A stretch of DNA of 12,442 nt from NCBI GenBank assembly GCA_009782665.1, contig WRIP01000023.1:1-12442 (forward strand), read 5' to 3'. The position numbers were made by a program, and so were the translations under genes. This DNA is from Oscillospiraceae bacterium (GTDB lineage Bacteria; Bacillota; Clostridia; Oscillospirales; Ruminococcaceae). The notes under the pieces were generated by a model. That model saw only the letters and a list, made by a program, of their open reading frames with translations. It made no database searches and had not been told where the DNA came from. The stretch's first letter is position 1. Each line of letters starts with the position of its first letter. Positions 1 through 7,267 of this stretch are shown piece by piece.

Positions 1-234
1 GGGATAACGCCGAGCGTTGCCCCTTATGCGCTGTACGTTGTCAAAGGTTTCTTGGTCGATAATCGGCTCATGGGTATTTTCAAAAATCGTCCATTCGCTC
101 TCGTCAACGTAATGGCTCTTTTTATCTTTGAAATGCTTGCGGGTCTTGAAGTTACAAGTATGACCGAGATACTCCCGCTTTTTGAGGATATGGATGATAG
201 TGGACGAACCCCAACCGCAGGGGTCTTTTATTGG
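1..234 (-). pseudogene. Large serine recombinase fragment (recombinase domain, runs off left edge)
   Basis: Reading the minus strand in the frame whose last codon covers bases 3-1 gives an unannotated coding stretch typical of large serine recombinases (transposon/ICE integrase type). The motifs in order are GWGSSTIIHILKKREYLGHT, then NFKTRKHFKDKKS, then a tryptophan in ESEWTIFENTHEPIID, then QETFDNVQ and RGNARRYP. This is the family's recombinase domain, which lies after the catalytic resolvase domain. The frame stays open upstream to a TAA at 336-334, but residues upstream of about base 234 do not resemble the family. There is no ATG in frame and no resolvase catalytic domain, so the 5' part seems lost or replaced. 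The gene continues beyond base 1, so the C-terminal zinc ribbon cannot be seen. A protein of this kind catalyses strand exchange through a phospho-serine intermediate, but this copy is probably inactive. The plus-strand reading frame over the same bases is a shadow. The family call is firm; the decayed status is inferred. Confidence 0.8.
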
Positions 235-308
235 TAGAATGCAAGAAAAATATGCAACCGATTGACCCGCATCGTAATAGTAGGTTACAAAGGTCGAACC
301 ATTGCATG

Positions 309-348
309 AAAAAAGCACTATTTTCGTAAATCTTTACGAACTAGTGCT
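309..348 (-). terminator. Rho-independent terminator closing the minus-strand operon
   Basis: The two arms are AGCACTA (314-320) with TTCGTAAA (323-330), and TTTACGAA (333-340) with TAGTGCT (342-348). They form a long stem with a small internal bulge (TT opposite C). On the minus strand the stem is followed directly by a run of six T (plus-strand A at 309-314), the intrinsic terminator pattern. It lies about 40 nt after the stop of the PfkB kinase gene, the last gene of the block. Confidence 0.88.
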
Positions 349-387
349 CTCTATTTGTCTTTGTATTATTTCCTTAGCTAATTCAAG

Positions 388-1359
388 TTAGTTACGAAAG
401 AATGCGTCATATATCTCGGGATAGTGTACCTTTTGATTCATAATGGCGTCTATCACCTGTTGCTTGCTCCTGACACCGGTCGAAGCCCCTATTACCTGTA
501 TACATATCGACGAGGTGGCTGTTGCGTATAACAGGCACTCCTTAAGGCTCTTGCCTTCAAGCATGGCACAGATAAAACCTGCAGCGAAGTTATCTCCGGC
601 ACCAGTCGTGTCAATCACCTGCTCTATATGAAATGCAGGAAGTCTGAACTCTTCGGTAGCGTTCTTGACATATACGCCATTACTACCGGTTTTTATTATC
701 ATGTTCTTGACCCCGAAATCGAGGAAGAAATCGGCAGCTTGCTCAACGGTATCGAGATGAGACAACCCTAGTGCCTCTTCGTGGTTCGGGAAGAAATAAT
801 CGACAAATTGAAACGCTTCGCGATAGTCCCTTATATCTATGGTTGGGTTGAGGTTAATATCGCAACAAAGGATGGCACCGTTGTCCTTGACCAGCTTTGC
901 CGCATTATATGTCTGTTCAGGTTCTCTGAAAGGTTGACCCAAAAGACTTGCGAAACTAACAATCTTAGCACCTTTTATCATGTCAGCGGTGACATCGAAT
1001 GACACTCTATCACCGAAATGTTCTGGTACTATTACATGACGTTCTTTCTCCTTCATCGGGAAGATGATGACTATAGAGGTCTTGGCATCTGGTGAAACGA
1101 TACACTTGCTGATGTCTACACCATCTAAATCAAACATATATTTGACGACTGCTCCGGGAGAATCGTCACCGCGACTGTGAACCACGCTCACATCTACTCC
1201 CATTCGTTTGAGAATCCTCGACTCGTTGGTAGAATCTCCCCCGATTTCCATGGTGAAGCTCTCGCAGGTATTTCTCATATTGTTCAAGTCGAAATTATCC
1301 TGTATCCCGTTGATGAAAAAATCGATACAAGCTTGGCCTATACATACCACCTCTGACAT
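388..1359 (-). CDS. PfkB-family carbohydrate/nucleoside kinase
   Basis: This 323-aa cytoplasmic protein has the ribokinase (PfkB) fold and should transfer the ATP gamma-phosphate to a sugar or nucleoside hydroxyl. The N-terminal family signature is the glycine motif IGGDSTNESRILKRMG (about residues 39-54), part of the substrate pocket. The C-terminal signature is DTTGAGDNFAAGF (about residues 251-263), where the GAGD aspartate is the catalytic base. Length is normal for the family. The ATG is preceded by AAGGAG at good spacing. It is the last gene of the long minus-strand block, 62 nt after priA and just before the terminator at 309-348. The substrate cannot be read from the sequence. Ribokinase, fructokinase, 2-keto-3-deoxygluconate kinase or a nucleoside kinase are all possible, so no symbol is given. 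The family call is very secure. Confidence 0.93.
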   Translation of the reverse strand: MSEVVCIGQACIDFFINGIQDNFDLNNMRNTCESFTMEIGGDSTNESRILKRMGVDVSVVHSRGDDSPGAVVKYMFDLDGVDISKCIVSPDAKTSIVIIFPMKEKERHVIVPEHFGDRVSFDVTADMIKGAKIVSFASLLGQPFREPEQTYNAAKLVKDNGAILCCDINLNPTIDIRDYREAFQFVDYFFPNHEEALGLSHLDTVEQAADFFLDFGVKNMIIKTGSNGVYVKNATEEFRLPAFHIEQVIDTTGAGDNFAAGFICAMLEGKSLKECLLYATATSSICIQVIGASTGVRSKQQVIDAIMNQKVHYPEIYDAFFRN

Positions 1360-1393
1360 ATTCTGCTCCTTAACTCAAAAGATAATTCTATGA

Positions 1394-1416
1394 CCTATCA
1401 TGTTTTGCATGATAGG
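1394..1416 (-). other. Perfect hairpin between priA and the PfkB kinase gene
   Basis: CCTATCATG (1394-1402) and CATGATAGG (1408-1416) form a perfect 9-bp stem with a 5-nt TTTTG loop. It starts 5 nt after the priA stop codon in transcript sense. No T run follows on the minus strand (the next bases are TCATAGAATT), so it is not a standard terminator. It may act as a 3' mRNA stabiliser, a processing site or a weak attenuator that uncouples the kinase from priA. The structure is certain as sequence; its role is inferred. Confidence 0.6.
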
Positions 1417-1421
1417 GTTAT

Positions 1422-3677
1422 TCATATATCACCGTCATCATAGAAACTGACGTTGACATGTATGTCCTTTATATCTTTACTCTGATAAAAGTCGACCAGT
1501 GCATTATTCACTACACTGCGAAAATCTTCATCTCCCCGGCTCTTGAAGGTCACCTTATACCTAAACGTGTCGCTCACATAGGAAACTCTAGTAGCTACTG
1601 GACCGAGTATGCGTATCGGTAGTTTTTTCTCATGTTGCGCTAATCTTGTCTTAAGCAGCGACAGGAAGTGATAGGCAGCCTGTTCGGTTTTCTTTTGATC
1701 CTTGCCGAGTATCATCGCAGAGGACACACTACAGTAGGGGGGATAGAGATGAGCTTTTCTTGAGAGTATCTCTCTTTCATAGAAACCTTCGAAATCTGAA
1801 GAGGTAGCCAGCGATATGATTCGGTTTTTTGGGTCTATGGTCTGGATTACTGCCTGTCCTATCTTACTTCCCCGCCCGCTTCGCCCGATCACCTGGGTCA
1901 ACAGCGAGAAGGCTCTTTCAGTTGCCCTGAAGTTGGTCATCAGCATCATCTGATCGATACAGAGTACTCCGACTAACGTCACATCCACAAAATCTAACCC
2001 TTTACTCACCATCTGTGTACCGATGATGATATCTATCTCGCCCTTGGCAAACTCAGTTAACACCGACTCGAGTGTATGACGTTTTGTAATCGCATCGTAG
2101 TCCACACGCGCAATCCGGGCAGACGGGAACAGCATATTCAGCTCTTCTTCAATCTTCTGGGTTCCTATTCCGGTATGTCGTATCTCTCCACCGCATTTCT
2201 CGCAAAGTAGTATTGCCTCTTGAGACTTAGCGCAGTAATGGCATATATGCCTATCGGTATACTTATGATACACCATGGCAACATCGCAACTGCTGCAGGT
2301 GACTATCTCTTTGCAGTTGGAACAGATTGAGACGGTACGATAACCGCGACGGTTGAGTAACAGAATCACCTGTTCTTTTTTAGCTAATCGTAGCTCTATT
2401 TCATCCTTGAGGTACTCACTAATAGTAAGGGTATTACCTTCAAGCAGTTCATTTCGCATATCTACTACCGTTACCTCCGGTAACGGCATATCCATATACC
2501 GATTCTTTAACTCGACGTAGTTGTATCGTCCGATTTTTGCGTAATGATAGCTTTCAACCGATGGTGTAGCAGAGGAAAGCAGTAGATGAGCCGAATGATA
2601 GTTAGCTCTATCTGAGGCAATGGAAAAGGTATCATAGCGCGGAGATGAATCGGAGATATATGTCTGTTCCTGTTCTTCATCGATTATTATGAGACCGATA
2701 TTCTCTAGTGGTACAAAGACGCTCGAGCGGGTCCCGACCACCAAAGAGCATTCTCCATTTCGGATTCTCGACCATTCGAGCTGCCTTTCGGTATCGGTGA
2801 GTCGGCTGTGAATCACCCCTACCGAATTCCCTAGCCAACCTTTGAGTCGGATAATGAGCTGGGTCGCAAGCGCTATTTCAGGTACCAAGAGTAGGGCAGT
2901 TTTACCCTGTTGGATTACATCTTTGATGAGCTGAAAGTATATGAGTGTTTTGCCGCTGCTGGTAATACCAAACAACAGCGTCGTGTTCTTTTGGCTGTCG
3001 TCCATGTAGCCTTTAATCTGGCTATATGCTAGCTGTTGCGGTGGGGTGAGAGTCACCTCATTCTGCAGCTGATAGTTCACATATATCTCGGCTACCTTTT
3101 CGCGGTAGTCTGTTGATATGAGATTCTTCTCGAGTAACGCTGCAAGTATATTTCTTGAGATGGGACAAATACTCTGGATCTCGGCAAAGGTTAGTGGAGA
3201 GACTAGTATATCCAATGCCTGTTGTTGTTTTTCAGTTATCCTACCGGTATACTCCGGCTGTTCGTTTCTTACGTATACCTTCTCTTGGTGTGCTCTCGAG
3301 ACAGGTTTCATGCGAACCTCATCACCGTTAATGTCTGCCACTAACCGACTATATTTCGGTATGATAGTCCTTAGGGCATCATCATAGGTGCAGAGGGTGA
3401 GCTGCTTGAGCAAAAAAATGAGCTGTATGAGTTCGTCATTGACGAGGGGGTGGGTACGCTCGATGTCTAGAATCTGCTTGAGATTATCCTTCTGTTCGGC
3501 AACCGCGAGTATCAAACCCATTCGTGGTTTACCTGTGCCAAATGGTACAACCACCCGGGCACCGGGTAGTGCAAACGGTTCGAGGTATTCAGGTACCGAA
3601 TAGGTGTAAAGTCTGTCAAATTTAAAGGTGGCACCGGATACTGCCACATCAACATAGCACTTCATCTGCCACCCCAT
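1422..3677 (-). CDS. priA: Primosomal protein N' (PriA), replication-restart helicase
   Basis: PriA is a 3'-5' superfamily 2 DNA helicase that recognises stalled forks and reloads the replisome. The protein is 751 aa. Its N-terminal DNA-binding domain (about 1-110) contains VVVPFGTGKPRMGLI. Walker A is GITSSGKT (237-244) and the Walker B line is IIIDEEQE (330-337). LLSSATPSVES (366-376) is motif III. Eight cysteines in four pairs (452/455, 461/464, 479/482, 492/495) form the two zinc sites special to PriA. GTQMVSKGLDF (553-563) and QVIGRSGRG (595-603) are the C-terminal helicase motifs. Oddities are DEEQ where most PriA have DEEH, KGLDF where KGHDF is usual, and a Walker A serine where glycine is usual. 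The start is ambiguous: ATG at 3677 lacks a well-placed RBS, while the in-frame ATG at 3665 (MKCYVDVAV) has GGGGTGG close upstream. The gene follows rpoZ by 16 nt, as often in Firmicutes, but without coaBC between. Confidence 0.96.
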   Translation of the reverse strand: MGWQMKCYVDVAVSGATFKFDRLYTYSVPEYLEPFALPGARVVVPFGTGKPRMGLILAVAEQKDNLKQILDIERTHPLVNDELIQLIFLLKQLTLCTYDDALRTIIPKYSRLVADINGDEVRMKPVSRAHQEKVYVRNEQPEYTGRITEKQQQALDILVSPLTFAEIQSICPISRNILAALLEKNLISTDYREKVAEIYVNYQLQNEVTLTPPQQLAYSQIKGYMDDSQKNTTLLFGITSSGKTLIYFQLIKDVIQQGKTALLLVPEIALATQLIIRLKGWLGNSVGVIHSRLTDTERQLEWSRIRNGECSLVVGTRSSVFVPLENIGLIIIDEEQEQTYISDSSPRYDTFSIASDRANYHSAHLLLSSATPSVESYHYAKIGRYNYVELKNRYMDMPLPEVTVVDMRNELLEGNTLTISEYLKDEIELRLAKKEQVILLLNRRGYRTVSICSNCKEIVTCSSCDVAMVYHKYTDRHICHYCAKSQEAILLCEKCGGEIRHTGIGTQKIEEELNMLFPSARIARVDYDAITKRHTLESVLTEFAKGEIDIIIGTQMVSKGLDFVDVTLVGVLCIDQMMLMTNFRATERAFSLLTQVIGRSGRGSKIGQAVIQTIDPKNRIISLATSSDFEGFYEREILSRKAHLYPPYCSVSSAMILGKDQKKTEQAAYHFLSLLKTRLAQHEKKLPIRILGPVATRVSYVSDTFRYKVTFKSRGDEDFRSVVNNALVDFYQSKDIKDIHVNVSFYDDGDI

Positions 3678-3693
3678 AAGTCAAGCGGAATAC

Positions 3694-3882
3694 CTACTCC
3701 ACCACCTTAATTGTCCCGTTAATCAATTCCTGCATTGCAATGTTTACAGGTTTCCCAACCAATTCAACCTTGTTGTGTTGAGCTGATTCGGATATATCTC
3801 TCGAACGCTTAGCTACCGCTATTATCAAACTGAAGGTGCTGTCGTGTTGCTCCAGTATTTTCTGTATATCTCTGTTTTCCAT
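3694..3882 (-). CDS. rpoZ: RNA polymerase omega subunit
   Basis: This 62-aa protein contains the omega core: SLIIAVAKRSRDISE (about residues 18-32), matching the family pattern in which a helix ends in AKRAR-like basic residues. It then has the segment KPVNIAMQELINGTIKV (about 44-60), equivalent to the KPV..AL.EI..GKI of other omegas. Omega helps assemble and stabilise RNA polymerase by holding the beta-prime subunit. The order gmk-rpoZ-priA is the classical Firmicutes context and supports the call. GGGAG lies about 11 nt before the ATG. The length is slightly short but within the range of Gram-positive omegas. Confidence 0.92.
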   Translation of the reverse strand: MENRDIQKILEQHDSTFSLIIAVAKRSRDISESAQHNKVELVGKPVNIAMQELINGTIKVVE

Positions 3883-3958
3883 TATTTATGTTACTCCCAT
3901 TTTATGAATATCTATTCTGTCGATGTGTTAAATCACTAAAAATGCTGTTCTTCTGTGA

Positions 3959-4543
3959 TTACCTACTGTTCTGCCAGCTCTCAATTTCCGAAGCAATCTC
4001 TGCCATACAGGTTTCTACATCATTGTTGACGACTATTCTATCATAGTATTTCGCATAGGTCATCTCATGTTGTGCGATTGCAAGTCGGTTTCTGAGCCCC
4101 TCAGGAGTTTCGGTACTGCGCAGAGTAAGTCGATTCTCCAGTTCCTCCATGGAAGGTGGTGTGATGAAGACGAGTAATGCATCGGGAAAGAGTTTTTTAA
4201 TGGTCATTCCACCCTGGACCTCAATGACTAGTACAACCGTCTGTCGTTTCTTCAACCGCTCGGTGAGCTCAGGCAACGGTGTTCCGTAGTAGTTCCCGTT
4301 GTATTCCACCGTTTCTAGCATCAAGCCTTGTTCGGTGCGTCGCTCAAACTCTTCCCTAGTGGTGAAGTAGTAGTGGTCACCATCTACCTCATAATCCCGC
4401 ATTGCACGCGAGGTATATGATATCGATACCGATATGTTTTTGTTTTGAACAAGCAATTGTTCAACTACCGTGTTCTTACCGCATCCTGACGGGCCGGAAA
4501 TCACGACCAGATACTTCCCGTTTTCGATACCCTCCATTACCAT
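3959..4543 (-). CDS. gmk: Guanylate kinase
   Basis: Guanylate kinase phosphorylates GMP to GDP with ATP in purine nucleotide metabolism. The 194-aa protein has the P-loop GPSGCGKNT (17-25) and the GMP-binding stretch SYTSRAMRDYEVDGDHYYF (42-60). YNGNYYGTP (81-89) follows, then VIEVQGGMTIKKLFPDALLV (107-125) and ITPPSMEELENRL (127-139). The lid region is RSTETPEGLRNRL (142-154), and YDRIVVNND (167-175) ends the core. Two positions differ from the most common residues (GKNT for GKG/ST, RST for RGT), but all functional blocks are present. ATG at 4543 is preferred because GGAGG lies 5 nt upstream; the second ATG at 4537 would be farther from it. The gene sits between remA (30 nt upstream) and rpoZ (76 nt downstream). 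Confidence 0.96.
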   Translation of the reverse strand: MVMEGIENGKYLVVISGPSGCGKNTVVEQLLVQNKNISVSISYTSRAMRDYEVDGDHYYFTTREEFERRTEQGLMLETVEYNGNYYGTPLPELTERLKKRQTVVLVIEVQGGMTIKKLFPDALLVFITPPSMEELENRLTLRSTETPEGLRNRLAIAQHEMTYAKYYDRIVVNNDVETCMAEIASEIESWQNSR

Positions 4544-4573
4544 CAGGTCCTCCGCCTTATATATGTCTGTTTT

Positions 4574-4798
4574 TTATGAACTCTGTAACTGCTGGGTCGA
4601 TAACGGTGAGAGTATCACGTGGTCGGAATCGGTAATGATGACCGATCCGGTCTTTCGACCACTACTGGCATCAATTAGTTTATTGATAGCTGCAGCTGAC
4701 TTGATGAGTCTCTTTGCCGGTGCCGAAGAGGGATGGATGATTGAAATTATCCTGGCTTTTGAGATGAGGTTTCCGTATCCGATGTCAAGCAGATCCAT
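4574..4798 (-). CDS. remA: RemA family DNA-binding regulator (DUF370)
   Basis: RemA of Bacillus subtilis is a small DNA-binding protein that activates extracellular-matrix and osmoprotection genes and forms multimeric rings. This 74-aa protein shows the family pattern: IGYGNLISKARIISIIHP (about 6-23), SSAPAKRLI (24-32), LIDASSGRKTGSVIITDSDH (41-60) and VILS (61-64). The usual block in homologues is close to GRRTRAV; here it is GRKTGSV, so one of the conserved arginines is glycine. The C-terminus is also shorter than in the roughly 90-aa Bacillus protein. No other in-frame start exists between the yicC stop and ATG 4798, and the RBS (AAAGGA) is unusually far away, about 13 nt. Position between yicC and gmk is the standard one. 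Confidence 0.9.
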   Translation of the reverse strand: MDLLDIGYGNLISKARIISIIHPSSAPAKRLIKSAAAINKLIDASSGRKTGSVIITDSDHVILSPLSTQQLQSS

Positions 4799-4816
4799 AA
4801 ATGATGCCGTATCCTT

Positions 4817-5698
4817 TTACTCAATGTTCTGTATCTGTTCCCTTATCTTCTCGGTAGCTGCCTTTATATCGACCACCATCGAAGCTAATGCAAAATCATT
4901 ACTCTTAGAACCGATGGTATTTATCTCTCGGTTGAGTTCTTGTAAGAGGAAATCGAGTTTTCTACCCACCGCTTCATCTGCTTCTAGTATCTCTCTGAAT
5001 TGCTTTATATGACTTTTCAGTCTGACTATCTCTTCATCCACTGCTGACCTGTCGGCCAGTAGTGCCGCCTCGAGCAATATCCGGTTATCATCAATCTCGA
5101 TAGATTCTAGCATCTCCCTCATACGGGTCGTGAGCTTGAGTCGATACTCCTCCAACTGTTCCTGCACCGAAAGGTCAATCAAATCCACCTTCTTCTCGAT
5201 GAAGTCAAGTTTCTCATGGATATCCTCAAGCATTCCGGTTCCTTCGCTCTTCTTCATAGAGAGGAATCCTTCTAATGCTCTATCCAACACCGTTTTCGTT
5301 GCGGTAAATATTGAGTCTTCGTCAGGTTTGGCTGCAGTAATGTTAAAGACATCAGGGAATCGACTGATGGTAGAGACTCCTATATCCGCTCTCAGACCTA
5401 ACTGTTCGGATATCTGTTTCATTGATTCCATATACCCCGATGCCAGCGGAATATTGGCTTCGACAACCACATCACTCTTGTCAAGCTGCCACAGTTGGAC
5501 GGTGACCTCAACCTTACCTCGGTTGAGCGAACATCCCATAAGATACTTCCGTAGCTCTTCCTCTAAGAAAGAGTAGCTGCGAGGCACTCTCACAGACAGT
5601 TCCAGATATCGATGATTGACCGAACGTATCTCGACCGAAATATCGTAAGAGTCTATTATTTCACTAGCACGTCCAAAGCCGGTCATACTTCTTATCAT
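4817..5698 (-). CDS. yicC: YicC family endoribonuclease-like protein (DUF1732)
   Basis: YicC proteins are ring-forming ribonucleases of stress and RNA turnover in bacteria. This 293-aa copy starts with the diagnostic MIRSMTGFGRAS and continues with VEIRSVNHRYLELSVRVPR (N-terminal YicC domain). A long helical middle follows, and the C-terminus has the family's most conserved block: GRKLDFLLQELNREINTIGSK, then SNDFALASMVVDIKAATEKIREQIQNIE. The frame is open 75 nt further upstream, but ATG at 5698 is chosen because the family sequence starts exactly there and GGAG lies 6 nt before it. The longer version would also overlap the end of the previous gene. It ends 18 nt before remA. Its role in this organism is inferred from the family. 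Confidence 0.95.
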   Translation of the reverse strand: MIRSMTGFGRASEIIDSYDISVEIRSVNHRYLELSVRVPRSYSFLEEELRKYLMGCSLNRGKVEVTVQLWQLDKSDVVVEANIPLASGYMESMKQISEQLGLRADIGVSTISRFPDVFNITAAKPDEDSIFTATKTVLDRALEGFLSMKKSEGTGMLEDIHEKLDFIEKKVDLIDLSVQEQLEEYRLKLTTRMREMLESIEIDDNRILLEAALLADRSAVDEEIVRLKSHIKQFREILEADEAVGRKLDFLLQELNREINTIGSKSNDFALASMVVDIKAATEKIREQIQNIE

Positions 5699-5717
5699 GG
5701 TTATCTCCGGATATCTG

Positions 5718-6098
5718 TTATGAGGTTTGTTTACAGGCAGTTGCGGAAAGTACATCCTGGATTGAAGCCTCATTGTCTAAAAAGACGTCTAGAGATTCGA
5801 CAAATTCCTGGAGTTCACTTGTATTGGTTGAATCGTTCTTTGTTTCTTCTACCCTGACCCGGGTTTTCTGCCGCAGTTGTGCTGCTGCGATGGTAGCACG
5901 TGCTAAACCGTCGGCGACTGCGATATCCTTCGGAGCGGTCAATAGTGCCTTAAGTATCACCATTTCTTCGTGGTAGGTGAACACACAGTATCCGATTGGA
6001 CCGTTATCGTCATAGGCAGTATAAATACTGCCTTCGACCTCATTGATCAAATAGTCATTTTGCTCATCGATTCGGTTGAACAACTTCATTCGTATCAT
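5718..6098 (-). CDS. Uncharacterised 126-aa protein, possible degenerate GNAT-like fold
   Basis: I do not recognise a named family. Near the N-terminus the protein has EGSIYTAYDDNGPIGYCVFT (about 22-41), followed by a strand-like MVILKALLTAPKDIAVADGL (about 46-65) and a helix RATIAAAQLRQKTRVRV. The order of strand-turn-strand, then strand, then an ADGL.RA helix resembles the core of N-acetyltransferase (GNAT) domains. The acetyl-CoA loop (R/Q-x-x-G-x-G/A) is not seen, so catalysis is doubtful. The C-terminal 45 residues are acidic and probably helical. There is no signal peptide or membrane segment. The start codon lies one base after the rluB stop (AGGGA about 7 nt before ATG), so it is translationally linked to rluB, and yicC follows after 19 nt. 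Codon use matches its neighbours, so it is a resident gene and not an insertion. Confidence 0.72.
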   Translation of the reverse strand: MIRMKLFNRIDEQNDYLINEVEGSIYTAYDDNGPIGYCVFTYHEEMVILKALLTAPKDIAVADGLARATIAAAQLRQKTRVRVEETKNDSTNTSELQEFVESLDVFLDNEASIQDVLSATACKQTS

Positions 6099-6099
6099 A

Positions 6100-6837
6100 C
6101 TATCGTCCCTGAGGTTGGCTGCAAGCAGAATAGACCGCCTTCAGTTCCGCTTTGGTCAGCTCTCGATACCTGCCTGTTGCGAGGGTCCCGAGTCTTATCG
6201 GACCGATTGCGGTGCGTTTCAGTCGTGTTACCGTCAGACCGACCGCTTCGCAGATACGTCGAATCTCACGATTTCTACCCTCGCTGAGGGTAATCTCAAA
6301 CACCGTCTTATTTCTTTCTTCACCGGTAATGGTTATAGCTACAGGCATAATGGGGACACCGTCAAGTTCCACACCGACCGAAAGCTTTGACAGCTGCGTC
6401 TCGTCCATTGCAGGTTTTACCGAAACCCGATAGCTTTTGGTGACTCCGCGGGAGGGATGGGTGATCATATTGGCAAACTCACCGTCATTGGTTAAGAAGA
6501 GCAGTCCTTCTGAGTCTTTGTCCAAACGTCCGACTGGAAAGAGTCGGACCGGCAGATCCTCAATTAGGGCAGCCACCTCTTTCTTTGCATGTCGATCATG
6601 CAGCGTTGTGACATATCCCCGCGGCTTATTTATCATGTAATATAGTTTTTCCGGTCTTTTTTGGATTAAGATAGGTACATTATCCACAGTCAAACGGTCG
6701 GTTGAGATATCTATACTCTCTCCGAGTGATGCTGTTCTTCCGTTTACCTTGACTCTGCCTTCACTTATTAGTTTTTCTGCGGCCCGTCTTGAACAGTATC
6801 CTTGCTGTGAAAGTACCTTTTGTATTCGCTCTGTCAT
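6100..6837 (-). CDS. rluB: RluB-type ribosomal large-subunit pseudouridine synthase
   Basis: The enzyme isomerises uridine to pseudouridine in rRNA, most likely in helix 89 of 23S rRNA if it matches RluB. The 245-aa protein begins with an S4 RNA-binding domain (about 2-60, ERIQKVLSQQGYCSRRAAEKLI and GRVKVNG). The catalytic domain has MINKPRGYVTT (68-78) and GRLDKDSEGLLFLTNDGE (103-120), in which Asp106 is the catalytic residue. The later block EGRNREIRRICEAVG and the RL.R..IGPIRLG stretch are typical of the RsuA/RluB/E/F group. AGAAGGG precedes the ATG. It lies 8 nt after ytfJ and one base before the next gene. Assignment to the RsuA/RluB group is secure; the exact target uridine is inferred from genomic context with scpAB. 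Confidence 0.93.
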   Translation of the reverse strand: MTERIQKVLSQQGYCSRRAAEKLISEGRVKVNGRTASLGESIDISTDRLTVDNVPILIQKRPEKLYYMINKPRGYVTTLHDRHAKKEVAALIEDLPVRLFPVGRLDKDSEGLLFLTNDGEFANMITHPSRGVTKSYRVSVKPAMDETQLSKLSVGVELDGVPIMPVAITITGEERNKTVFEITLSEGRNREIRRICEAVGLTVTRLKRTAIGPIRLGTLATGRYRELTKAELKAVYSACSQPQGR

Positions 6838-6845
6838 TTTCCCTT

Positions 6846-7226
6846 CTATTCTTGTTCTGTTGTTTCGTCTTTTTTAAACAACGCTGTGACCTTGTTCACC
6901 ACTTCGGGTACGGTTCGAATGATGTTGTCTACGGTTGATGATTTTGAATCTACCAATTGGATAAGGCGTACTCCCGCTTGATCCTTCACGAGAAAGGCGA
7001 TGGGGGTTACCGATACTCCGCCGCCCGTACCGACGCCGAAGTTATCCTTGGATGATTTACCGAACTCACCTCCTGCACCTGCAAACCCAAAGGTTACTTT
7101 GCTCACAGGTATAACGGTGGTGGTTTCGTCGAGTGCTATGGGATCGCCGACAATAGTATCACTCCCCGAGATTTCTTTGAGTTTCTCCAGTGCCGCATCA
7201 AAAATATTACCTAAATCATTTGGCAT
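6846..7226 (-). CDS. ytfJ: YtfJ/GerW family sporulation protein
   Basis: YtfJ (GerW) is made during sporulation in Bacillus and is needed for normal spore germination; its biochemical function is not established. This 126-aa protein matches the family layout: an N-terminal helix (LGNIFDAALEKLKEI), then IVGDPIALDETTTVIPVSKV (about 25-44), then the glycine-rich centre FGFAGAGGEFG and FGVGTGGGVSVTPIAFLV (about 46-80). The C-terminal part VRLIQL...IIRTVPEVVNKV completes the family pattern. AAGGAG precedes the ATG by 7 nt. The position after scpA-scpB-DUF2953 and before rluB is the standard Clostridia arrangement. The dacF/spmA/spmB genes often found nearby are not present between it and rluB. It is the main evidence that the organism belongs to a spore-forming lineage. 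Confidence 0.93.
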   Translation of the reverse strand: MPNDLGNIFDAALEKLKEISGSDTIVGDPIALDETTTVIPVSKVTFGFAGAGGEFGKSSKDNFGVGTGGGVSVTPIAFLVKDQAGVRLIQLVDSKSSTVDNIIRTVPEVVNKVTALFKKDETTEQE

Positions 7227-7267
7227 AGCTTTCTCCTTATGGCTTCATATATATCATTCGGAATATT

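Noticed and set aside
52..237. 61-aa plus-strand reading frame
   Set aside because: It lies antisense to the recombinase motifs on the minus strand, has no RBS and no recognisable protein features.
3931..3960. AATCAC/GTGATT inverted repeat between gmk and rpoZ as a terminator
   Set aside because: Only a 6-bp stem with an 18-nt loop and no T run after it; too weak to call.
4402..5012. Plus-strand open frames over gmk, remA and yicC
   Set aside because: Antisense shadows of well-identified genes, without ribosome binding sites or protein similarity.
5699..5773. N-terminal extension of YicC
   Set aside because: It overlaps the end of the preceding gene, lacks family similarity, and an RBS sits just before the ATG at 5698.
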